A stretch of 64,000 bases of DNA, taken from positions 4,650,001 through 4,714,000 of the forward strand of contig OZ231128.1 of NCBI GenBank assembly GCA_965153355.1, given 5' to 3'. The stretch comes from Flaccisagitta enflata (Eukaryota; Chaetognatha; Sagittoidea; Aphragmophora). Below are positions 43,802 to 55,925 of this stretch, one piece after another. The first letter of the stretch is position 1. Every line of letters starts with the position of its first letter. Both the position numbers and the translations under genes were made by a program. Below the pieces are notes generated by a model, which was given only the letters and a program-made list of their open reading frames with translations, searched no databases and was not told the DNA's origin.

Positions 43802-43876
43802 GTGTCTGTACTTCGAAATATCACGATACATTTTGGGGCTGACGTTGAGTCTTTTTGTCCCCAACTTCATGTGTGG
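43802..43876 (+). CDS. Multi-pass membrane protein, exon with predicted TM segment (possibly GPCR TM4)
   Basis: Acceptor TTTTGTTGTTTTTTAG|G and donor TGTGTGG|GTAAGT. In phase 2 at both ends it reads CLYFEISRYILGLTLSLFVP then NFMC, a good hydrophobic helix. The phase is fixed by the next exon, whose other frames hit a stop. Upstream exons, presumably holding earlier helices, were not found. The order of helices and loops recalls the second half of a rhodopsin-like GPCR, but no family motif is diagnostic. Confidence 0.5.
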
Positions 43877-43884
43877 GTAAGTTG

Positions 43885-44045
<161 letters not shown>

Positions 44046-44073
44046 AGACGAATACTTCCAAGGAAATAATCAT

Positions 44074-44660
44074 TGCATCAAAAATACACCGTCTTCGGAT
44101 CGGACTGTAAAATGCAAAACCTTTATAGCTCTTAAACCACTTGGAAAAAAATCATAAAATTTTCAGTGAATATTGGTAACATGTGACGGTTTTTGCATGT
44201 CAAAGCTCAGATCATAGTATGGAAAAGATGAGGGGAAAGCAAAATATCGAAAGAATATCCATTTTTTAAGCAAAATTGCTTTTTTTCCTGTTTTTTTTTC
44301 GGAAGGTGCTGTTTTTTTTCTAAGAATATGCAGGAAAAAGATAAAACATAAGTAAACATCTGTCATCAAAAATAAATCAAGAGTTTTGTTGAATTGCAAA
44401 GCAATTTCAAGCAGATAAAGATAACTCCATCTTAAGGAAATTGGGTAAAATTGATCCTCATTAAAAGATAGGTTTTCTTTCAATATTTCTTTTTCCCTCA
44501 CCTTTTCTATACTATGATCTGAGCTTTGACATGCAAAAACCGTCACATGTTACCAACATTCACTGAAAATTTCATGATTTTTTTTCCTAGTGGTTTAGGA
44601 GCTATAAAGGTTTTGCATTTTACAGTCCGATCCAAAGACGGTGTAGTTACATTTGATGCA
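44074..44660. repeat. Foldback element, 587 bp
   Basis: Left TGCATCAAAAATACACC, TCGGACTGTAAAATGCAAAA, CACATGTTACC in inverse and CAAAGCTCAGATCATAGTAT; right ATACTATGATCTGAGCTTTG, TTTTGCATTTTACAGTCCGA and TGATGCA. Each arm is about 150 bp with few mismatches. The loop of about 280 bp shows no gene. Intronic. Confidence 0.85.
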
Positions 44661-44795
44661 CTGTTAAACAAGGCCAAGTAGGCCAATAAGGTGCGACGTG
44701 TGGATCGTCGAACGAATGCGTTACCCGACCGACCGACCGACCGACAGACCAACGGACACAGCCAGTTATAGAGGTGCTTTGTCGCACCTAAAAAG
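44661..44795 (+). repeat. Hairpin-ended family copy
   Basis: AACAAGGCCAAGTAGGCC, a GACCGACCGACCGACC run, CAGCCAGTTATAG, then hairpin AGGTGC-TTTGTC-GCACCT (44772-44789) and AAAAAG. Same plan as family B, with a different stem. Confidence 0.7.
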
Positions 44796-44859
44796 AGGAG
44801 AATAATGATACAGTAACAGAAGAGTCAAGTTAAATAGTTCTCCTCGATGTATGTTTCAG

Positions 44860-44941
44860 ATTGGTTGAGCCTGAAAAAGACTTGAGCAACTGCAGAATCA
44901 AAAGAATCAATAATTACAACCATTATGCTTCCCTCTTCCAG
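44860..44941 (+). CDS. Membrane protein exon, loop with Cys
   Basis: Acceptor GTATGTTTCAG|A (phase 2), donor TTCCAG|GTAAAT (phase 0). Reads LVEPEKDLSNCRIKRINNYN then HYASLFQ: a polar loop with one Cys, then the start of the next helix. In GPCR terms this would be extracellular loop 2. Only this frame is open. Confidence 0.5.
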
Positions 44942-45139
44942 GTAAATACCATTGAAAAATACAATTGAACACCATTTATTGCCAAAATGCACTGCTTTAA
45001 TGGTCTATAGAGAAGAAAATCAAATATTATTTTTGGGACCTAATTGCTTCAAGCTTCATTCTGTTTGCAATGTACACTGGGTATTGGTCTCTGTACATAC
45101 ATTTGGTATCTCTTTGGTTTTGGTTCTGCCCCACCCCTC

Positions 45140-45561
<422 letters not shown>

Positions 45562-45565
45562 TCAG

Positions 45566-45877
45566 ATCGTTTCCATGGTGATGACGGTTCATTTTTTCTA
45601 CGAGTCTCGCGTGCGGCGAAACTTTAAACCTGATCCGGTCAACCGCGCGTTGATCAACTTGATTTGCGCGCGCGCGGGCGTCAACGGCGTCGTGGTCACG
45701 CTCGTGCTCACGTATCGCGGGGTCGTCGACGTCGACTTTGACTTCCAAACGACGCTCTTCCACTTGCTCGTCAACGCCAAAATGCATCTCAACTTCGTCT
45801 TCGTGGATCACTTCCGGCCGCTGGTGCTGTGGTGGTGCTGTCGCAGGGAAGGCGCTGTCACCACCAGACCCGCCAGA
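45566..45877 (+). CDS. Membrane protein exon, further predicted helices
   Basis: Acceptor CTCATTCTCAG|ATC, donor CCAGA|GTAATT, phase 0 to 0, 104 codons. It reads IVSMVMTVHFFYESRVRRNF (end of a helix and basic loop), NRALINLICARAGVNGVVVT (next helix, continuing LVLTYRGVV) and FQTTLFHLLVNAKMHLNFVF followed by VDHFRPLVLWWCCRR. Two or three TM helices with basic residues at the presumed cytosolic edges fit GPCR TM5 to TM7, but the NPxxY motif is absent and VNAKMHLNFVFVDHF stands in its place. GC-rich compared with its surroundings. A divergent GPCR or another polytopic protein. Confidence 0.55.
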
Positions 45878-45994
45878 GTAATTCCAAGTTTTTTTTATTT
45901 ATTTTATTAAAAAATAAATTGATTAAAAAAAGAGCTCATGGGTGTACGACTGTATAAGTTGGGTTAAAGTTGCAGTTGCATCGAACTTGAAACC

Positions 45995-46590
45995 GGTTAC
46001 CAACAGCCCTTTTTGGGCAGCGGCCCCAAAGGGCCGATGTCCTGTAGGACACAGGGGGGAATTTCGAGACGTCCGTCCTTCCGTCCTTCCGTCCGTCCTT
46101 CCATCCTTCCGTCCCCCCCCTTGGCCATCGGGGGCCTCAATTTTGCTCTCTCAGGCCTGATTTTGGCCTTCTGAGCCATCAGAATAGGCTGAGGAGCCCT
46201 TTCAGACCACCATTTAGCCATTGAGATCTTAAATCAGCTCTCCAGACCTCATATCTGCCCTCCAGACCTCAAATTAGCCCTCCATACCACCCTCCAGGCC
46301 TCACATCAGCTCTTTAGGCCTCAAATTTGTCCTCTGGGCCTCAAGCCTGCCCCTCAAACCTCAAATCTACTCTTTAGAACCCTTCAGGCTTCAAAACTGT
46401 CTTCAATGACCTCTATCCATCTTCTCAGACCTAATATACCTCAGGACGTCTCGAAATTCCCCCCTGTGTCCTACAGGACATCGGCCCTTTGGGGCCGCTG
46501 CCCTGCTCTCTCTCCATTACTTCACTTGATCACTCCAAGCAGGGCATCGGGTACCGCTGACCATGTGCGATCCTTGGATGACTAGTTAAC
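45995..46590 (+). repeat. Family Z element, copy 9 (complete)
   Basis: Starts TTTTTGGGCAGCGGCCCCAA, GTCCTGTAGGACACAGG and a CCGTCCTTCCGTCC run. About 15 units of TCAGACCTCAAATCTGCCCT type follow, then GGACGTCTCGAAATTCCCCC, GGACATCGGCCCTTTGGGGC, CCAAGCAGGGCATCGGGTAC and GGATCCTTGG-like flank ending ACTAGTT. A good reference copy. Confidence 0.9.
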
Positions 46591-46603
46591 TTCTGCCTCA
46601 TTC

Positions 46604-47445
46604 AGCCGGAGACCCTAGAAAAGCTGATTTTTCAGCTTTTGCTTTTTTTTCAATTTTTCCTTTATTTCTCTTGGCTAAATGTGCTCATTGAGTGGGTTAA
46701 TTTCTTTTTTGTCATGGATCCATGGTCTGTAGCTACATTGTGTGAAAAAATTGCGGTTAATAACTCAATCTTAGCATTTTTTCTCAAATCATGAAAAAAA
46801 TTGAGTTCAGATGGCAACTTTCAATTTTTCTCATTTTTGGCTTACAGATAGATTTTGAGACAAGGAATTCATCTAGAATGTCAAATCCTTTAGCACTCAT
46901 CAATAAATAGGTCAAAACGCTTTTAAATATCTAAAAGCCAAAAACTAACACCCATGTTGTCAGAGCTCAAAGCTCAATTCTGAGCTTCATGCACGAGCTT
47001 TTGAGACTTACCTCTCCTATAGTAAGTCTCAAAAAGCTCAACTCTGATTTTTGAAAAGCTCAGAATTCAGCTTGAGCTCTAGCAACTTGAGACTTAAGCT
47101 TTGGGCTCAAAAAGCTGATTTCTGAGCTTTTAAATATTTAAAAGCGCGTTTTGACCTATTCATTGATGAGTGCTAAAGGATGTGACATTCTAGATGAATT
47201 CCTTGTCTCAAAATCTATCTGTAAGCCAAAAATTAGAAAAATTGAAAGGTGCCATCTGAACCCAATTTTTTTCATGATTTCAGAAAAAATGCTAAAATTG
47301 AGTTGATAACCGCAATTTTTTCACACAATGTAGCTACAGACAATAGATCCACGGCAAAAAAGAAGTAAGCCCACTCAATGAGCTCATTTAGCCAAGAGAA
47401 AAAAAAGCAAAAGCTGAAAAATCAGCTTTTCTAGGGTCTCCGGCT
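46604..47445. repeat. Foldback element, 842 bp
   Basis: AGCCGGAGACCCTAGAAAAG at the left pairs with CTTTTCTAGGGTCTCCGGCT at the right. The arms continue through TCATTGAGTGGG / CCCACTCAATGA, TAGATTTTGAGACAAGGAAT / ATTCCTTGTCTCAAAATCTA and AGACTTAC / GTAAGTCT to near the centre. Almost the whole element is stem. Confidence 0.9.
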
Positions 47446-48125
47446 GTCATTCCGGTGTGTCAATATGCAAAAGGTCTTTTGATTAGCTCATCATCATCAA
47501 GGAATATGAACACATTAATTTTTAGACACTTACTATTTTTATTTTTTTACAATTTCAATCATCTTCCGTTTTATTATCCACATATAAAGATTCTCAAAAA
47601 TAACTATCCTTTTAGCTACTGCAACAAGTTTTGTTGAAAAATAGACTGATATATTATTTAGAAAATCATGTTTTTTCTTTTATTAAGTCTTCTTTTATAA
47701 AAGAAAAAGATTTTCGCTAATTTCTTATGGAACAAAAATTAGAGAATCAATGTGTTTTGATTTTTTTCTTTGTCATTAATAATTCAGGTGCAAAACCAGC
47801 TGCACTATAATATACAAATTAGGGGCTAAATAGGGATTTAGAAAAAAATGGAAAATCTCAATGAGTCACGTTCGTCTTCCATCTCGAGGAGGGTATTTGG
47901 ATCAGTAATTTATTTGGGAAAAATGTATCTGATGAACACTTTTATTTTAGTCGATAATTATGTTTCAAAACAAGAAAGGAGATTTGAAAATGGGAGAACG
48001 CCTTGAAATACGATTGTGCATGAGAATTTTTTCATTGTCTTTGTCAACAAATCCACTTCACCCCGTACTATGATTTAACCAGATGAGCTTTTTCCCATTC
48101 TGGTGCATTATGCAAATCATCAAAA
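47446..48125. other. No gene seen (intron)
   Basis: AT-rich sequence between membrane-protein exons. There is no conserved frame or clear repeat, apart from the (TC)n at 48127-48190 next to the following acceptor. Confidence 0.4.
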
Positions 48126-48152
48126 TGTCTCACTCTCTCTCTCACATTCTCA

Positions 48153-48195
<43 letters not shown>

Positions 48196-48201
48196 TTACA
48201 G

Positions 48202-48477
48202 TTACGGCGTCTTTATCGACCAACTTCGTTTCCCGATGATCTGTATCGTCAACCCATGAGTCCGTTGCTTCACCCTATGTTTCTTCGTAATACTATCGAC
48301 ATCGTGCCACAGTATCAACAACAACAGCAACTAGAGCAGCAATCACAGCGATTTCCACAGCAGCGTCGACCGTACGGTCTGCAGTTGACGCAGCCACGTC
48401 GCCCTTCCAAATTGGGAAGTCTTCAATCTATCATAACTGCCTTCAAAGAACAAAAACACGGATATCGTCACCTGGAC
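48202..48477 (+). CDS. Membrane protein, first cytoplasmic-tail exon
   Basis: The acceptor lies directly after a (TC)n run: CTTACTTACAG|TTA. Donor CTGGAC|GTGAGT. Phase 0 to 0, 92 codons: LRRLYRPTSFPDDLYRQPMS, PLLHPMFLRNTIDIVPQY, a Gln-rich stretch and PSKLGSLQSIITAFKEQKHG. Basic and polar, consistent with the start of a cytoplasmic tail. The open frame extends upstream to 48103 only through the microsatellite. Confidence 0.55.
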
Positions 48478-48525
48478 GTGAGTTTCCTTTGGTTTGGTTG
48501 TCTCACTCATGAGTTGTTGTTTTAC

Positions 48526-48759
<234 letters not shown>

Positions 48760-48802
48760 CTTTGCTTATCACTGATCTCTCCACAATCCCGTTTCCACAT
48801 AG

Positions 48803-49733
48803 ACCACTCCCTCGTTCCCCAACACTCCCGCGGGTCATCACGGATGGAGTCTTCCGCGTACATTGGCTTCGTGGGAGGGTTTCCGTCCCGTGCTCACGCC
48901 TTCCCGCTCTAACCAGAGTCTCCTCAGACAGGCAGCGGCCACGAGCTCAGCCACGGCGGGGGGCTCTCCCTACGACAGAGACACTTCCTCCTCCGGCGGC
49001 GGAGTCATTTCGCATTTCGCCGCCGCCGCCGCCGCTGCCAACGCCGCCGCCGCCGCCGCCAGCGCCGCCAGCGCCGCCAGCGCTTCCGTCGTCGCTTCGC
49101 CCATATCGAATCGGCGAAACCCTCCATTAGCCGCCGCGGCCGCGGCCATGTCCCCCATGTCGACGCCGTTCGATTCCATGGCAGCAGCAGTGGCGGCGTC
49201 AACGGCGTCATCGAGAGCGATGCCGCTCGATTTTGCCCACACTTCATCGCCGAAATTTCCACCACCACAACCACCACCACATATCGGGGCGGCCGCGAGC
49301 ACCTCCACCGCCGCCGCCGTCAGCGGTGGTTTTTCCTCCTCCTCGGCGTCACCGTTTCATCATCTGCGATCACCGACGTACGGTTTCGGATCTTCGCTTC
49401 ATTTGTCGACGCCTTCTCCGGCGTCGACGCCGATGCGCCAACGATATTCTCCGATAACCGGCGCCGAGACGACGTCGATGACGCCGATGTTGATTCGTCA
49501 TTCGCTCAGAGACCAACCCGCGTTTCATCGGGCTTCTTACGCCGGAAGAGAATCCGGCGGAGTGACCGAAGCTTCGGCGTCAGCAGCGGCGATGGCCTCC
49601 AGGCGTAGCTTCGCCATGGAACCCCGCTTCATCGACGATTGCGACGATCGGTTCCGGCCAAGAGCCTCCTCTATCAGCTCCGCATTCGCCGTTCCTTATC
49701 CCTCCCACTCTGATCACCCGCAACTACAATATC

Positions 49734-49779
<46 letters not shown>

Positions 49780-49981
49780 GCAGCAGCATTCTCATCATTA
49801 TCGATCATTCATGTATCAGCAGCAGCAACAACAACAACAGCAGCAACATCACCTGCAACATCAACGAGAGATGACTCGATCTCGTCAGCATCAGTCACCA
49901 CATCGGCAAAAACTTCCCGCTTTCATGGCTTCCACGGCCTCATTTTTCAACGTCGGTCAGTCATCGCAGCAGCAGCAACAT

Positions 49982-50013
<32 letters not shown>

Positions 50014-51139
50014 ACAGCCTGAAAACGTTGGCGCTTTTGACGTTTCCGGTTCCTCTTTCGGCGCCACATCAATATTCCAACCGGCGTCGATGTTTTCCTC
50101 GCCCTCCTCAGGCGCCGGTTTTCAGTTGGTTCGCCGTCATTCAGCCAAAAGCGCGCCCTCGACCGCTTCAAGCGCCGCCATTCCAAGACGCAGCATTTTT
50201 GGCGGCGTCGGTGGTGCTGGCTTCGGATTCGGCTTTGGCGTCGGCGTAGGAGAAAGCGACTTTGCCTCTTCTTTCGATACTGAAGGTGGTGGTGGCGGAG
50301 GAGGAGGAGGAGGTGGAGGTGGTGGTGATGGTGGTGGTGGTGGTCCGAGCAAATGGTTTGACACGAGTTTTATGAAGCCAAGAAGAAGATCTCTCAGAAA
50401 ACGAGCGTCCGAATTGTTTTTCTCCAACAGCAGCGATTCGCCAGGTGGTGACGGCAGCAGCAAGAAAAGCGGCTTCGATGGTGGTATCAGGAGCGGCATT
50501 TTCAGCGGTGGCGGCGGCGGCGGAGGTGATCATCAACGATTTTATCCCGAGTATTCGGAAAAGGCGTCAACTTTGGGACCGTCTACAACTCCGTCAATGA
50601 TGCTGTCGACGAAATCCAAACACCGGTACATGCCGCTTACAGTCACGCAACGACTGCCCAGACCACTGTCTTCTGTCTCGTTACGATCCTCGACCACAGT
50701 TGGAGCTGGATTACAAACGCCGCCTCATCAGCAACAACAACATCAACAACAACGGCAGCAACCAACGCAACAGCATCCATCGTCACAACATTATTCAAGA
50801 CAACAACCACTGCCACATCAAAGCGATGCACCAGCATCTTTCCCGTTTCAACAACATCCTCATCAACAACAACAACAACATTATCAGCTTCGACCACAGA
50901 ACCAGCAACAACACCAGCAACAACAGCAGCAACAACAACAGCAACAACAACAGCGCCATTGGCCCACTTCCGGCGGTCAGATCGGCGGAATGGGCGAGGA
51001 TATGTCGGCTTATTTCTCGGCGGAAGTGGAGGGCGATCTCGGCAGACGCGCCGATCGCCCCATGATCATCAGCAGATGCTCAGTCAGAAGACGCAGGCAA
51101 GAGACCGCTCAGGGGGGAGGTGGAGGAGGAGCTGAATAA
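48803..51139 (+). CDS. Membrane protein, final exon: low-complexity tail of about 778 residues
   Basis: Acceptor GTTTCCACATAG|ACC (phase 0); the frame is open to TAA at 51137-51139. It starts TTPSFPNTPAGHHGWSLPRT LASWEGFRPV (read on without a break). Low-complexity segments in order: poly-Ala/Ser, polyQ (CAA-coded, about 49730-49790), further Gln/His runs, Gly runs (about 50285-50345 and 50505-50525), and Gln/His again near 50720-50960. Some ordered-looking stretches lie between, such as KWFDTSFMKPRRRSLRKRAS and HRYMPLTVTQRLPRPLSSVS, with RRRS-type basic phosphorylation-site-like motifs. Polar throughout, so likely cytoplasmic and disordered. Other frames and antisense frames here are shadows. 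Whether it truly joins the helices upstream needs transcript data; phases agree. Confidence 0.65.
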
Positions 51140-51671
51140 CAAATCCATAAAATCCATAAAATCCATAAAATGTTCATTCCTGGGAAAGCCAACTCAAAGT
51201 TAAGAATTGATACTACAAAAGTCAATTTGATTTGGAACTGAGTCTTACGAGGCCGGATACAGGGTCTATACTAGTCGCTATCAGATAGGCAGGGCAGGGC
51301 AGGGGCAGAAATGTAGTCTGCAGTTTGATAGGGGTTGGTTATGCTTGGAGGATTTTGTGGGCATTTTGTTTTCTTTTTAGTCAAACACTGGATCTGTAGA
51401 TGACGTCTAGACTTGGAAATACGGGGGCACTCAAATCCTTTAAAATTCTGCTCCGATATGTGTGTTTGTATGTCACAAATGTTACAAAGCTTTAAGTAGA
51501 ACAAATTTCTACCCGTAACAAAATTGCCTTTTGGTTCATTTGTGTTGATTGATGAATCTGAAATATATGCATGAAGAGCAGCGACTCCTCTTATTTTACA
51601 CCAAAAGATTTCTCCTGTATAGAAATACCTCACTTTATAATTTACACCATCAATAAATTGAATCGAATAAT
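51140..51671. other. Possible 3' UTR and repeat remnants
   Basis: Three ATCCATAAA units follow the stop (51143-51170), but no clear AATAAA lies close by. GAGGCCGGATACAGGGTC and CTAGTCGCTATCAGATAGGC (51250-51300) are a family B head remnant. GTAGATGACGTCTAGACTTG at 51391 is an end of the foldback family seen at 15454. Confidence 0.45.
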
Positions 51672-53232
51672 GTTAAACCTTTATTACCTCTAAACTACTG
51701 AGCAAAAAGTCTTCAAATTTCCAGGAAATGCTGGTGATATACTGCTGTTTTGGTAAGCAAAACCTTTACCAGTAATGGCGGCTGTCGCCGTGAGGAAAAA
51801 AATTGTAAGTATTGGTCACTTTTCACCAAACTTTTATCTTAAATCACTTTTAATTTTTTTAGTTATTAGATTTAATCCAAAGCTATTATATGAATTGATT
51901 GCACTGACAATTAGAGAAACTGAGCCAAATGAGCTAAATGAGTTAAAATACTTAGAATCACCCATCCAACCAGCTATGCTCACTGACATTTTTCTTTGGT
52001 ATTTGCATGCTCAAACACATATCAAAACATTTAATTATCCCATTTGAAATCAGAAAAAAAAGGCTGAGCTGAATGAGCTAAATGAGCTAGAATACTGAAA
52101 AACACTCTCATAGATGAGCAGCTATGCTCCTAAACATGTTTTCTTGTATTTGCATGCTCAGCCACGTATCAATACATTTAGCTATTTATCCCATTTAGAC
52201 AAAAAAAAAAAAAAGAATGAGCTAAATGAGCTAAATGAGCCAGAACCCTAAAAACACCCTCACAGATGAACAGCTATGCTCACTGACATGCTTTCTAGTA
52301 TTTGCATGCTCAGACATGTATCAAAACATATATCTATTTATCCCATTAAAAATCAGAAAAAAAAACTGAGCTAGATAAACTAAATGAGCTAGAACACTCA
52401 AAAACAACCTCAAAGATGCGCAGCTATGTTTTCTAGTATTATTAGGCTCAAACAAATAGAAATTCACTGCTTCATTGATCCTTTTCAAAATCAGAAAAAG
52501 TATAAACAAATTCAATTAAAAGTTTTCAAAAATAAAATCTTTACAAAATCATAACTCGTCCTAGAGATTTCTGCTTAGTGTCAAATAAAAAAGAATCATC
52601 AAATTTACTTACGCTAATAATTTCGTATGAGGGCTCATTCGCTTGATCTTGCTAATAAGAAAATGAAAACCATGTTTCTCTGGAATGTGTCAAAAAGTCA
52701 AACTGACTTTATTCTAAGATAGTTGAAGATTAACAAGACATCGAGAAAATATAAATTTTTGAAGCAGACACTTCTCCATATTTTCTTCTATGAAGAGGCT
52801 CCCTTGCATGCCATTTCTAAAAAAGCCCTGGGACTGGTCTCAAATAGCAGGAAATATATCTTACATTTCAGTTCTATCAAAAAAATTGGGAAAATTTGGA
52901 TATTTCACAAGAATTAGAATGATTTGAGAAAAAAATTGTGCTATCACTAAGACTATAACCTGTCAAAAAATTTAGCCTAACTAAAATAAATAATTTTTTT
53001 AGACTAATCTCAAGGTTCCAGCTTAATACATTTTGAAATGGCAAGAAACTAATGAGAACTTCCTTGAAGAAAACATAAAATAAATGATTTTAACCCTCAA
53101 AACTTTTTTTTTCATTGATTTGCTGATCCTCACCTTTCCTTGACTAAAAATTGAAGTTTTGCATATGAGAACCGCAGTACATTTCCAACACTCCCTGACT
53201 TTTTGCCCAGTAGCGTAAGCGTAATAAAGGTT
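51672..53232. repeat. Large diverged foldback element, about 1.56 kb
   Basis: TTAAACCTTTATTACCTCTA and ACTACTGAGCAAAAAGTCTT at the left match, in inverse, AAGTCAGG...GCCCAGTAGCGTAAGCGTAATAAAGGTTTAA at the right, with several mismatches. It contains the tandem repeats at 51940-52470. No coding frame stands out. Confidence 0.55.
51940..52470 (+). repeat. Tandem repeat of about 145 bp, four units
   Basis: Each unit contains AATGAGCTAAATGAGCTAGA, AACACCCTCACAGATGAGCA, GCTATGCTCACTGACATG and GCATGCTCA with CATATCAAAACAT. Units drift in length. Non-coding. Confidence 0.8.
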
Positions 53233-53340
53233 TAAGATATTTAGATTCAATTTAAAGATGATGCACTTCTCAGAGCTTAGATATCAATATCTTTACTTAA
53301 CTGGCATTAGGCTCATGAGCACTAGCATAACAAGAATTAG

Positions 53341-53645
53341 CACAAAGCCATAGGAAAGTTCTTTATCAAAGGGATGTAGCTCAAAATCATTTATAAAGAT
53401 GGTCCAAGAAAAAAATTTAGCTATGGGACCCCTATAAACTATGGCCGCCACTCCCCTCATATCCCATTGAAAATGTATGGGACGGATTTGGCCTCCAGGG
53501 TTTCATATGCTTTATCATGGGGAAGGGGGTGGGTGGCGGCCATAGTTTATAGGGGTCCAATGGCTAAATTTTTTTCGTGGACCATCTTTATACATGATTT
53601 TGAGCTATTTCCCTTTGATAGAGAACTTTCCTTTGACTTTGGGTA
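53341..53645. repeat. Foldback element, about 300 bp
   Basis: GGAAAGTTCTTTATCAAAGG, TAGCTCAAAATCAT, AAGATGGTCCA and CCTATAAACTATGGCCGCCA at the left; GGCGGCCATAGTTTATAGGG, TGGACCATCTTTAT, ATGATTTTGAGCTA and GAGAACTTTCC at the right. Nearly all stem. Confidence 0.85.
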
Positions 53646-53794
53646 AATAATTGTTGGGCTAATGAGCACCCCTGTATTTCTATGTTTAGATGACATCTAC
53701 CGTAACTTACAAAGGGAGCAAAAATAATTTATAAAATGTCTCACAAAAATGAATTACTTTTCATCTTTTCAAAGTTGATTATGCTACGTTAACA

Positions 53795-53829
53795 TCAGAT
53801 GACCACATAAGGCTTATGTGGTCATCTGA
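53795..53829. other. Perfect 17-bp palindrome with one-base centre
   Basis: TCAGATGACCACATAAG, one G, then CTTATGTGGTCATCTGA. It pairs perfectly over 17 bp and stands alone in ordinary AT-rich DNA. It could be the collapsed core of a foldback element, or a cruciform- or hairpin-forming site. Confidence 0.9.
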
Positions 53830-54051
53830 GCTGAGACGACTTTTCCACTCATATGCGTTTCGTGTCTTCTCTCTCCCATATTTGTCTTTAACCACCAACA
53901 CATCAAGTAATATTTGTTCATAAAGGCAATATTTTGGGGTTAACTTAAGAACATTATCGGTTAAGCAACAGTGATAACACTTTAAATGCAGAGGATCTTC
54001 TCACAGAGTTTTTTTCAGACATTGTCATGATTGTTCTGCTCCCTCTTTCAG

Positions 54052-54625
54052 TCAGTATGTTTTCTGGGCAGCAGCCCCAAAGGGGACGAAGTCCTGTAGA
54101 ACACAGGGGACACAGTCCATCCGTCCCCCCCATCAGGCCCCTCAGACCCCACATCCAGTCTCTCAGGCCTCTCAGGCCTCAAATCCGGCCTCTCAAGCCT
54201 CAAATCTGGCCCCTCAGACCTCAAATCTGGCTCCTCAGGCTTCAAATCTGGTCACTCAGGTCTCAAATCTGGCCTGTCAGGTCTCAAATCCGGCCTGTAG
54301 GGCCTCTAACCTGGCCTCTCAGGCCTCAAATTAGCCCTCTCAGGCCTCAAATTAGGGCTCACAGGCCTCAAAGTAGCGCTGTCAGGCTTCAAATCAGACC
54401 TGATGGCCATTTAGGCCTTGGGAAAGCCTTCAGACTCTTGAAGGCCTTCAATCAGTGCACTATAGCAGCTCATCTATGTCGTCAGGCAGAACGTACGAAA
54501 GTCCCCCTGTGTTCTGCAGAACTTTGTCCCCTTCGGGGCCACTGCCCTGCTTCCCCTCACACAAATTCACAATCATGCAAAGCAGGGCAACGGGTTTCGC
54601 TGACCATATATTGCCCTATTTTAAG
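54052..54625 (+). repeat. Family Z variant, copy 10
   Basis: GGGCAGCAGCCCCAAAGGGG, GAAGTCCTGTAGAACACAGG, about 15 units of CTCTCAGGCCTCAAATCTGG, GTGTTCTGCAGAACTTTGTC, CCCTTCGGGGCCACTGCCCT and GCAAAGCAGGGCAACGGG. The open frame over it (PLRPQI repeats) is an artefact. Same GACGAAGTCC end variant as copies 4 and 7. Confidence 0.85.
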
Positions 54626-54885
54626 TTGCAGATACGCAATTCTATAAGAGGCTATGTCCGTTCATTGGTCCATCTGTCCGTTGGTATGTCTGTCCTTCTG
54701 TCCATCGATCCGTTGGTTCGCCTGATTGTCCATTGGTCCATCACACTTGAGTATCAAACGCAAAAAACGCGCATTTATGATGCTGCAGTTGGTATTGTGC
54801 ATGTGCGGATGTGCTGGAGGAGGGTTAGGGGTTAGATTGAATGCCACTACCCACCCATCTGCAACAATATTGTGTCCCTGCTTCA
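54615..54885 (-). repeat. Family B element, inverted
   Basis: GTTGCAGATACGCAATTCTA and TAAGAGGCTATGTCCGTTC are followed by GTCC/GGTC tetranucleotides, GCCACTACCCACCCATCTGC and AACAATATTGTGTCCCTGC, which is the family B plan read backwards. The hairpin stem (TTGCAG / ACGCAA) is imperfect. 54886-55549 shows no gene. Confidence 0.7.
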
Positions 54886-55549
54886 CTTGTCAAAACTTCC
54901 GCCCTTGCACGCAACAACACTTGTCTTACACTTTCTTCATAAAGATACAGATTTCAAAAATTTGAATGCTTTTGAATGCATCAGAAATAATGAATAATTT
55001 TGAACAATTTCCTTCTTTCATTTTAAGTCCTGGTGCTTTAAAATTAGAAATACTTGCCTGATCGAGCTCATGATGAGAATTCCAAATCTGCATATCGTTC
55101 TTTACAACTATGACGGCGGTCTTAACTTTTCTCTTTTTCGTTTAGGAAAAATCAAAATATGAAAAAAAGATCTGATGATCCTATCAGCTAGTGAATAAGG
55201 AGGTTATCTAGGCAACAAGTGTGGGAGCTTTTCCCCAATGCATTAGCACTCTATGAATTCTATCAGTGTATCTCTTAAAGAGACGATTGCTTGATAATAA
55301 ATGTCCATGTTACCAGAATTTTCATAACCCTATCCATCTGTAAAAATAACGATCATTTCTTAGAATGTTAAAATAAAATTCAAAACAAATCTGTACCAAA
55401 TGATACTGGCATTACAGCTCCTATATAAGACAACAACGTTTACAATATGATTGTTAATGTGATTACCCCAAAATATGAGTGTTTGGATTGAGAACCGTTC
55501 TTTCATTTCTACAAAAGTACAGGAGTGTAGTACAGTACTGCTGAAGTAC

Positions 55550-55925
55550 ACTTTTTTTCGAGTAAGGACAAAGTTTATAAGGACATGAGACTGAAATTGA
55601 AGGACATATCAAAATCAAACCCTAGCTTTAAATTTAGGGAAAATTTTATTTCTTATTTCTAATTATCTTTAAGTTTTTGTTGGTCCATAAATTATCATGA
55701 AGACATAGGTTCAGAAATGAAAAAAATGATTTGTTTTGATATGCTCTTTATCTTAACATAAACATTTTTGTTTGTAACCTAAAATTACATTGAAAATAAA
55801 ATATGTTATATTTCATTATCTTAAGAGAAATAAAAAAAAAATATTAAGGATATGCTAAGAATATTAGAGCTTAAATTTGCAAAAAATTTAAGGATGTCCC
55901 AGCCTCAGAAAAAGTTTACTGGTGC
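55550..55925 (+). repeat. AAGGACAT dispersed repeat, relative of 2030-3110
   Basis: GAGTAAGGACAAAGTTTATA, AGGACATGAGACTGAAATTG, TTAAGGATATGCTAAGAATA and CCAGCCTCAGAAAAAGTTTA follow the order of the block at 2715-3105. Confidence 0.65.

Noticed and set aside
48863-51139. Stand-alone gene starting at 48863
   Set aside because: The first codon there is not a good start. An in-phase acceptor at 48803 links it to upstream exons, so it is treated as a terminal exon.
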